A stretch of DNA of 64,000 nt from Prorocentrum cordatum (Eukaryota > Sar > Dinophyceae > Prorocentrales > Prorocentraceae). How positions within the stretch are numbered: position 1 is the first letter of the stretch; the number at the start of each line of letters is the position of its first letter. The notes under the pieces are model-generated. The model was given only the letters and a program-made list of their open reading frames with translations, was not told the DNA's origin and searched no databases. A program made the translations under genes and the position numbers. Shown here in pieces: positions 58,603 through 64,000 of this stretch. The stretch lies in assembly GCA_963575745.1 (NCBI GenBank), contig CAUYUJ010007280.1, positions 456,156 through 520,155 on the forward strand, in the 5' to 3' direction.

Positions 58603-58780
58603 CATCGTCTAACCGTAGCCTGGGCCCCACTGGCCAATCGACCACCCCCCAGGTGGGGACATAGGCTGTTTCCTTCGGTTCTCGAGGGGCAAGGTTTAAC
58701 CCAACTGGGGCGCTGAGATGGCGGGTGCATGGATAGGGATGGGGATGGGGACAGGGGTCGGCTAAACGATGCTGAGAGCA
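58603..58780. mobile_element. Family M element (M2)
   Basis: CATCGTCTAACCGTAGCCTG on the left, GGGGTCGGCTAAACGATG on the right, and GGGGACATAGGCTGTTTCCT, TCGGTTCTCGAGGGGCAAGG inside. Confidence 0.8.
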
Positions 58781-58794
58781 GGGATCGGGGATCG

Positions 58795-58930
58795 ACTGAC
58801 CCTGTCAATTCAAACGCGGGTCAGTCGGGCTTTGCAAGATCCTGCAGTATATCCTGCACCCAAGCTCGGGTCAATGCGACCCTGCCCCTGCAGGATCCTG
58901 CAAGATCCAGCGCTCTGACCGGGGAGACGT
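58795..58930. repeat. Family T-like GGGTCA/AGGATCCTGCA segment
   Basis: ACTGACCCTGTCAATTC, CGCGGGTCAGTCGG, CAAGATCCTGCAGTATATCC, CTGCAGGATCCTGCAAGATC. Recalls 43.63-43.83 kb. Confidence 0.55.
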
Positions 58931-58934
58931 ACGA

Positions 58935-59180
58935 CTCGGGGGGACTCGGTTTGGCCCGACGGAAACATCATTAAAATGACGAGAGCGAATCTGACATTTG
59001 ACGCGACTCCCAGAAATTTGACGCGAACCCCTGCCGCAAACATCCCACGAAAACTAGACCGTCAAAGTCCAGGACACGCTCGTCAAAAAAAAAAAAGGGG
59101 GGGGGGCCGGTTCCCGGGGGGCCAAGCACGAGTTCCGGCGTACTCGAATCTACGCTTTTTTCCGAACTTGGAAGACGCCC
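58935..59180. other. Unassigned sequence
   Basis: Includes TTTGACGCGACTCCCAGAAA-TTTGACGCGA, a short direct repeat, and an A/G homopolymer pair near 59,085-59,107. Confidence 0.4.
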
Positions 59181-59184
59181 GCGC

Positions 59185-60065
59185 GCTGCTGGAGGAGGAG
59201 GAGGAGGAGGAGTGAGGAGGAGGCGGAGGAGGGGAGGAGGAGGAGGAGGAGGAGGAGGAGGAAGAAAGGGGAGGAGGAGGAGGAGGAGGGGACAAGGAGA
59301 AGAGGGAGGGGCCCCGGATCTGACTGGCCCCCGACGGGAGCGAGGCGCCACCGCCGCTGGCAGGCAGAGGCAGCAGGCACTCCGCTGAGAGCACCCTCGC
59401 GGGCGGCGAGCTGGGCAGCCGGCGGCGGCCGCCGCGAGGAGGAGGGCGGAGGCCGCGGGCGGGCGCCTGTGGTGGCGGGGTGTCCTCCTCCCCCTCTCCT
59501 CCTCCCCCCTCCTCCTCCCCTCCATCCTAACTCCTTCCTCCTCCTCCTCCTCCTCTCCTTTTTTTTCCTCCTCCTCCTCCTCCTCCTTCTCTACCCTCCG
59601 CCCCTGCTCGCTCCGCCTCCGCTTCCGCCTCTCCTCCTCAGTCCCCTCCCTACTCCTCCTTTCCTCCTCCTCCTCCTCCCCTCCACCTCCACCTTCTCCT
59701 CCTCCTCCCCATCCTCCTCCTCCTTTCCTCCTCCTCCGCCCCCGCCTCCGCTCCGCTCCGCCTCCGCATCTCCTCCTAGCTCCTCCTCTCCTTCTCCTCC
59801 CCTCCCCCCTCCGGCCTCCGTCCCCGTCTCCTCCTCCTCCTCCTCCTCTCCATCCTCCCTCCTCCTCCTACTCCCCTCCTCCTCCTCCTCCGCCTCGCCT
59901 TCCGCCTCCTCCTCCTCCTCCTGCCTCATACTCCTCCTTCTCCTCCTCTCCTCCTCCTCCCTCTCTCCTTCCTCCGCCTCGTCCTGTCTCCTCCTCCTCC
60001 TCCCCTCCTCCTCCTCCTCCCACTCCTCCTCCTCCTCCTCCTCCTCCTCCTCCTTTTCCTCCTGG
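59185..60065. repeat. Opposed (GGA)n and (CCT)n tracts
   Basis: Purine-rich GGA at 59,190-59,310, a GC-rich spacer, then about 570 bp of CTCCTCC-type pyrimidines (59,485-60,060). The two arms are complementary in composition, and the poly-Ser/Pro/Leu + frame of 246 codons is an artefact. Confidence 0.9.
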
Positions 60066-60199
60066 CTCGCCCCAGCAAAACTCCGAGAGGCCCCGCAGAC
60101 CTGCCTCTCCGCGTGCCCCTCGCGCTCCCGTCCCCTCCCTCCTCCCTTCCTCCCCGCTCCATCTCCTGGGCAGGCTAGATTCGGGGATATACAGAATAC

Positions 60200-60352
60200 C
60201 CCCTTTTAGCAAAACGCGGTCTAATGACAACGACCTCGGGCCCAAGCCTGGCGGGCGCAAGCCTGGAACGTGACGTCCGCGGCGCCCCCTCGAGAACCGA
60301 AAACGGACAATTCGACTACTCGGCGCGTCCGGGTGAGGGCTCTGTCCACCCC
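60200..60352. mobile_element. Family K element, diverged (K3)
   Basis: TTTAGCAAAACGCGGTCTAA, CGTCCGCGGCGCCCCCTCGA, ACCGAAAACGGACAATTCGA, CTCGGCGCGTCCGGGTGAGG and GGGCTCTGTCCACC. Confidence 0.65.
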
Positions 60353-60354
60353 CG

Positions 60355-60668
60355 AGCTGTTGGGCCTCGAGGGCCCGAAGCGTCCGTCCCTCTCGCCCCT
60401 TCCCCTCCCCCGCGTCCTCCATGCCCCTCCGCCCCCTGCCTGCCTCCCTCCCTCCCTCGCCCCCCCCTCACCCTCCAAAGACGGTCGACGCCGCGATGTT
60501 CTTGCCTCGTGGGCCCCGGCATAGCCAAACCTCTTCCTCCTGGCGGTACGTTTGACGGTCGCTGGGCCCAGTGAGGGGGCCCCTGGCAGCAGGAAGCGGC
60601 CATGAAAGCCTCCCGTCGTTGCAGTCGTCGCGAACTGGGAAGACGTTCGCGTCCCTCGCCGTCAGGAT
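60355..60668. other. Unassigned pyrimidine-rich sequence
   Basis: CCTCCCTCCCTCC words near 60,440-60,475. No gene recognised. Confidence 0.4.
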
Positions 60669-60670
60669 CA

Positions 60671-60856
60671 GTCGGCTACACGCAAGAGTGACCCTGGGTA
60701 AGAGTGACCTTTGGTGCGCGGCTTTTGGGGGGCCGCGGGGGGACCAAACCTGGGCGCGCAAGCCGCTGCTCCTGCTTCGTTTTCAGCCACCTGGGGACCC
60801 ATCTGTGCCCACACCAAAGGTCGCTCCGGCGAAAGGTCACTCTTACGTCTAGTCGG
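60671..60856. mobile_element. Family F element (F2)
   Basis: CGGCTACACGCAAGAGTGAC, CCTGGGTAAGAGTGACCTTT-GGTG on the left and CACCAAAGGTCGCTCCGGCG, AAAGGTCACTCTTACGTCTA-GTCG on the right: inverted ends of about 43 bp. GGCTTTTGGGGGGCCGCGGG inside. Confidence 0.88.
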
Positions 60857-61035
60857 GGACAGGCTCGGGCGGGAGGGGACCCCGCGCTGCAGAGGGCGAT
60901 GCCTCGCCGATGAGATCGGCGAGAGGCCCCCGAGGAGTCAGCGAGCCCGCAGGCTCCTGCGGGCGCTGGGCGGGCCCTCTCTCGGGCCCACGCGGCGATG
61001 CATGGGCGGCTCGATGGGTCGAGGCGTCCTCCCCT
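60857..61035. other. Unassigned sequence with family Q-like words
   Basis: GGGCGATGCCTCGCCGATGA and GATCGGCGAGAGG near 60,893-60,930 recall family Q. Confidence 0.4.
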
Positions 61036-61036
61036 C

Positions 61037-61225
61037 GGGTCGGGCGAAAGGGGGGGATAGCAAAGGGGGGGGGTGAGAATCAGCTCACGTATAGCTGACT
61101 TTCCCGGCGCCTCCAGGAGCCAGAGGCGCCCATGAATCGAGGAATGGGCCCCTCGGTGAGGCCGAAACCAGCTGCATGCAGCAGATTTCGTAACCCCCCC
61201 TTTCCCAATCCCCTCCTTTCGCCCG
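61037..61225. mobile_element. Family G element (G2)
   Basis: GGTCGGGCGAAAGGGGGGGA, GTGAGAATCAGCTCACGTAT, TTTCCCGGCGCCTCCAGGAG, GAATGGGCCCCTCGGTGAGG, CCAGCTGCATGCAGCAGATT and CCTTTCGCCCGGCCCGATCC. Confidence 0.9.
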
Positions 61226-61257
61226 GCCCGATCCCCCTGAGCCCGCCTTCGAACATT

Positions 61258-61412
61258 CGGTCGGGCATGCCCTCCTGCAGGCGGATGTTGGGCGAAAGCT
61301 AGGAGATAGTCGAAGAAAAAGATTCGGACATCCCCAAAATATAGAGCGATCGTCCCCAGACTATTTTGTGGACTATTCTTGAATACTCCTCTAGTAGAGG
61401 GACGTGCCCGAC
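61258..61412. mobile_element. Complete family H element (H5)
   Basis: GTCGGGCATGCCCTCCTGCA-GGCGGATGTTGGGCGAAAG and the right end CTCCTCTAGTAGAGGGACGT-GCCCGAC. The AT-rich interior resembles 24.16 kb. Confidence 0.88.
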
Positions 61413-61462
61413 TTAATCCTAACCTTGCCTCTGACTCCCCCCCTCTCTCCCCATCCTGACCT

Positions 61463-61657
61463 GAGCAGGGACCGGCCGCCCCAGCACTCCTGCAGGCCTG
61501 CCACGAACGCCTCGCAGGGACCCCCCAAAAAAGCCAGGAGCACACCACGAAAGTGCTCTTCGATCACACACACACTTGTTTGGTCTGCGGGTCGAGAGCG
61601 AGCCTCTTCCGGTTCAGAGCTAGGCGGGCCGCGCAAAGCACTAATTGGGGAGACGGA

Positions 61658-61706
<49 letters not shown>

Positions 61707-61825
61707 GAAACGAGACAGCCTCAGCCAGAGCTGCTCGACGAGCCCTGCGTGCAGAGAAAGGCCTTCCAGCACCTCCCGGCGGGCCTGCAGGTCGGCCAGC
61801 ACCGCCCCGCCACTGCTCGACCGCC
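61463..61825 (+). mobile_element. Family C element enlarged by a (CA)n microsatellite (C5)
   Basis: TGAGCAGGGACCGGCCGCCC, AGCACTCCTGCAGGCCTGCC on the left and GGCCTGCAGGTCGGCCAGCA-CCGC, CACTGCTCGA on the right. The palindromic centre is degraded. A (CA)n run occupies about 61,660-61,702, next to AACGAGACAGCCTCAGCCAG. Confidence 0.75.
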
Positions 61826-62039
61826 CCCCCCCCCCCGCTCCCACCTCCCCCCCCGCGGCGGCGCACCGGACGGCGCCCCGGCGCGGCATGATGCTGCAGG
61901 CGAGGGCGCCGGCGCGCGGCCGTCGTCGTCGTCGCAGGAGGTCGCCGCCGCCGTCGACGAATAGGAGCCGCTTCGGAAGCCTTCGACGAGCACGGGCCGC
62001 TTCGAAAGCCTCTCGACGCAGACCTCTGGCGAGATGTCT

Positions 62040-62185
62040 TTTGTTTTGCCCGACGGGCGTTTTCTGTCCTCGGTTTTTCCGGCCCCTGGGGGCCCGCTGC
62101 CGCGCCCGAAGACCAGCAAGGATGGATCATGGGGCGAACGACTCGCCCCGGGGAGTGGGTCGAGACTCCTGGGGCGGCGCATTGA
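62040..62185 (+). mobile_element. Family B-like element (B13)
   Basis: CCCGACGGGCGTTTTCTGTC, CGGTTTTTCCGGCCCCTGGG, CGAACGACTCGCCCCGGGGA, GTGGGTCGAGACTCCTGGGG, CGGCGCATTGACAGACC. Family B order with a degraded left end. Confidence 0.55.
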
Positions 62186-62189
62186 CAGA

Positions 62190-62915
62190 CCAGATCGGAG
62201 GATGTGTCTGCGGAGATTTCCAGACCAGCCTGGGAAAGCTCCGGGGTCCCATCGCCGTCGTCACAGCAGCCGCCGCCTTCGCAGCCGCCATCCGCGCCGT
62301 CGTCGACGGCCGGCGGGCGTATACGCCGGAGGGTGGCAGCGATGAGGAGAATGACGAGGAGGCGTGAGCAAGAGGAGGGAGGGGGGGAAGAGGAGGCAGG
62401 TGGAGGTGGAGCAGGAGGGTGGTTGAAGTTGGCCTTCTAGGAGGACCATAGAGGAGCACAAGGAGGATGAAGGGGAGGAGGAGTAGGAGGAGGACGAGGA
62501 AGAGGAGGAGGAGGAGGAGGAGGAGGGGGAACAACCGAACGAAACAACAAGCCCCACATCCTTCGGAATCGAACACTGGCAGCAACAGCTGCACTGCACG
62601 GCTTGACCCTCGGACCTGGCTGAGATGAGTTTTCCTGCTCATATATCCTGTGTCACCACACGCCGGGGGCCTGCACTCCCTGCGCTCGCCAGCCCGGCGC
62701 TCTGGCCCAGCCGCCCCCTAAAGCTCCACGCAGGCGGTGCTCGGGCGGTGCAGCACTCGCCGAGCGAAATTTGCGTCTCTGCTGCACCGTGCCCGGCCTC
62801 TCTCCGCCACCGTGCCTCTGCTGCCCCCGCCATGGCCTCCCACGTCTCCCGTCGTGCCCGGGCCTCGGGGGGGGCGGGCGGTGGTCGGTGCGCTGCCAGG
62901 GCGAAGCAGGGCTCG
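62190..62915. other. Unassigned sequence with a GGA tract
   Basis: GGA run at about 62,465-62,528. The remainder is GC-rich with no recognised gene. Confidence 0.4.
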
Positions 62916-62919
62916 AACA

Positions 62920-63112
62920 GGTTACTCCAGATTTCGTAACAAAGGGAGGGGGTTCTCATTTCGGGGGGGGGTCTCTTCCAGGCTATCTTGAAGGGCCTGG
63001 GGGGTCTGGGGACGATGTTTTGGAGGGCTCTCCCACGGGGGAGGTCTGAAATGGCTTGTCTTGGAGGGTCCAGACCCCCTCCCTTTTATTACGAAATCTG
63101 GAGTAGCACCTG
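62920..63112. mobile_element. Element S: MITE-like with 33-bp terminal inverted repeats
   Basis: TACTCCAGATTTCGTAACAA-AGGGAGGGGGTT on the left is mirrored by CCCCCTCCCTTTTATTACGA-AATCTGGAGTA on the right. Both outer ends read TA, which fits a TA target. Single copy in the window. Inside, GGGGGTCTGGGGACGATG and GAGGTCTGAAATGGC are unshared. Confidence 0.8.
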
Positions 63113-63114
63113 CG

Positions 63115-63455
63115 CTGCATCTTCGCCGTCCTCCGCATCCACCCCTCTCCCTTGGTAATGACTCCTCCCCGTCGCACCCCGGCACGTGTCGAGAGGGCGG
63201 GCCGTGCGCTTCGCCAGGGACCACCTCACCATGCATGGCCGTGCGGCTTGACAGCTGCGGCAACTTCAGGGATGGAGGGCGGGTATGTTTCCAGGACCGG
63301 TCCCTCGCCGTCGCACCGCTCGGCATCGTCTTCATGTCCTGCAGCAGCTTCACGGACGGAGGGCGGGCCATGTTCAAAACATGATGGACCCACGAACCCG
63401 GAAAGGGATATAAACATGTGGAGCATGAACACGTTTTCACGATACCCAACTGGGC
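63115..63455. other. Unassigned sequence with a short direct repeat
   Basis: GCAACTTCAGGGATGGAGGGCGGG (63,263) resembles GCAGCTTCACGGACGGAGGGCGGG (63,346). No gene recognised. Confidence 0.45.
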
Positions 63456-63456
63456 A

Positions 63457-63600
63457 ACACCTCACGAAACATCCCACGAGACACCTCACGAAACATCACA
63501 CGAGACACCTCGCGAAACATTCCACGAGACACCTCACGAAACATTCCACGAGACACCCCGCGAAACATTCCACGAGACACCCCACGAAACATTCCACGAC
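63457..63600. repeat. 24-bp tandem repeat, 6 copies
   Basis: ACACCTCACGAAACATYCCA followed by CGAG, exactly six units of 24 bp with one to three substitutions each. Confidence 0.97.
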
Positions 63601-63624
63601 GACAGGCAAGCACTCAACCAAGGC

Positions 63625-64000
63625 GGTGTGGTCGTGCTGGGGAGTGGTCGTGCTGGGGTGTGGTCGTGCTGGGGGGTGGTCGTGCTGGGGGGTGGTCGCG
63701 CTGGGGGGGTGGTCGTGCTGGGGGGTGGTTGTGCTGGGGCGTGGTCGTGCTGGGGCGTGGTCGTGCTGGGGCGTGGTCGTGCTGGGGTGTGGTCGTGCTG
63801 TGGTGAGGTCGTGCTGGGGTGTGGTCGTGCTGAAGAGTGGTCTTGCTGGGTTGGGGTCGTGCTGGGGTGTGGTCGTGCTGGGGTGTGGTCGTGCTGGGGT
63901 GTGGTCGTGCTGGGGTGGGGTCGTGCTGGGATGGGGTCGTGCTGGGGTGGGGGCGTGCTGGGGTGTGGCCGTGCTGGGGTGTGGTCGTGCTGGGGTGTGG
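63625..64000. repeat. 16-bp minisatellite, about 23 copies, runs off the window
   Basis: GTGGTCGTGCTGGGGT units (16-17 bp) with single-base variants continue to the last base, so the true array length is unknown. Confidence 0.97.

Noticed and set aside
59469-60209. 246-codon Ser/Pro/Leu frame resembling a membrane or cell-wall protein
   Set aside because: Explained by about 570 bp of CTCCTCC. Hydrophobic stretches are poly-Leu from CTC triplets.
63457-63600. CRISPR-like array of 24-bp repeats
   Set aside because: Units are directly contiguous with no unique spacers, and the genome is eukaryotic in character.
1-64000. Spliced-leader RNA, 5S, other rRNA and tRNA genes
   Set aside because: Looked for by eye on both strands, including the conserved spliced-leader core ending in TTTTGGCTCAAG. 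None seen.

Overview
The window looks like a piece of a very GC-rich, repeat-saturated eukaryotic nuclear genome. A dinoflagellate is the most likely source, of the Prorocentrum/Amphidinium/Symbiodiniaceae type; this is inferred from the style of the LINE and from the dense small foldback elements, because no spliced-leader gene or housekeeping gene is present to prove it. There are no bacterial-style operons, no rRNA or tRNA genes and no convincing intact cellular protein-coding gene. Most long open frames are by-products of GGA/CCT, GAC/GTC and other triplet arrays, or of tandem repeats whose period is a multiple of three.

The one feature with real protein homology is a decayed non-LTR retrotransposon on the + strand at about 35.27-38.64 kb. 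It has an Ala-rich leader, N-terminal C2H2-like zinc fingers, a reverse transcriptase (VDLSNAFNALD, GVQQGD, YLDD), a CCHC-type zinc motif and the remains of a restriction-like endonuclease, broken over all three frames. A second, smaller LINE C-terminal remnant lies at 26.97-27.24 kb. On the minus strand at 30.7-32.2 kb is a possible gene: a 269-codon open frame followed by an 87-bp (29-aa) tandem repeat and probably frameshifted. A Thr/Ser/Val-rich repeat at 33.4-34.0 kb may be another broken coding sequence.

The rest is a mosaic of short interspersed families, labelled here A-U. A (about 200 bp, foldback, TA flanks, twin GGA-loop hairpins): about 4.0-4.5, 5.5, 15.1, 25.4, 25.8, 41.5, 41.9 and 55.1 kb. 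B (about 170-190 bp, CCCAGAC ends): more than a dozen copies. C (about 230 bp, TTGAGCAG ends, internal GTTCTTAGAAC): 11.6, 23.0, 43.2, 52.7 and 61.5 kb. R (about 150-190 bp, always + orientation): 1.9, 19.7, 44.4, 45.5, 50.2, 50.6 and 55.6 kb. D, F, G, H, K, L, M, N, O, Q, S, T and U have one to five copies each.

At 45.46-50.34 kb the two halves of an R copy bracket a composite: module X, a 102-bp satellite array, module Y, X again, a second 102-bp array and Y again. The right edge is 24-bp and 16-bp minisatellites that run off the end of the window. Microsatellites (GGA, CCT, GAC, GTC, CA, GA, TA, ATC) separate these blocks. Regions listed as unassigned were read and gave no supported gene.
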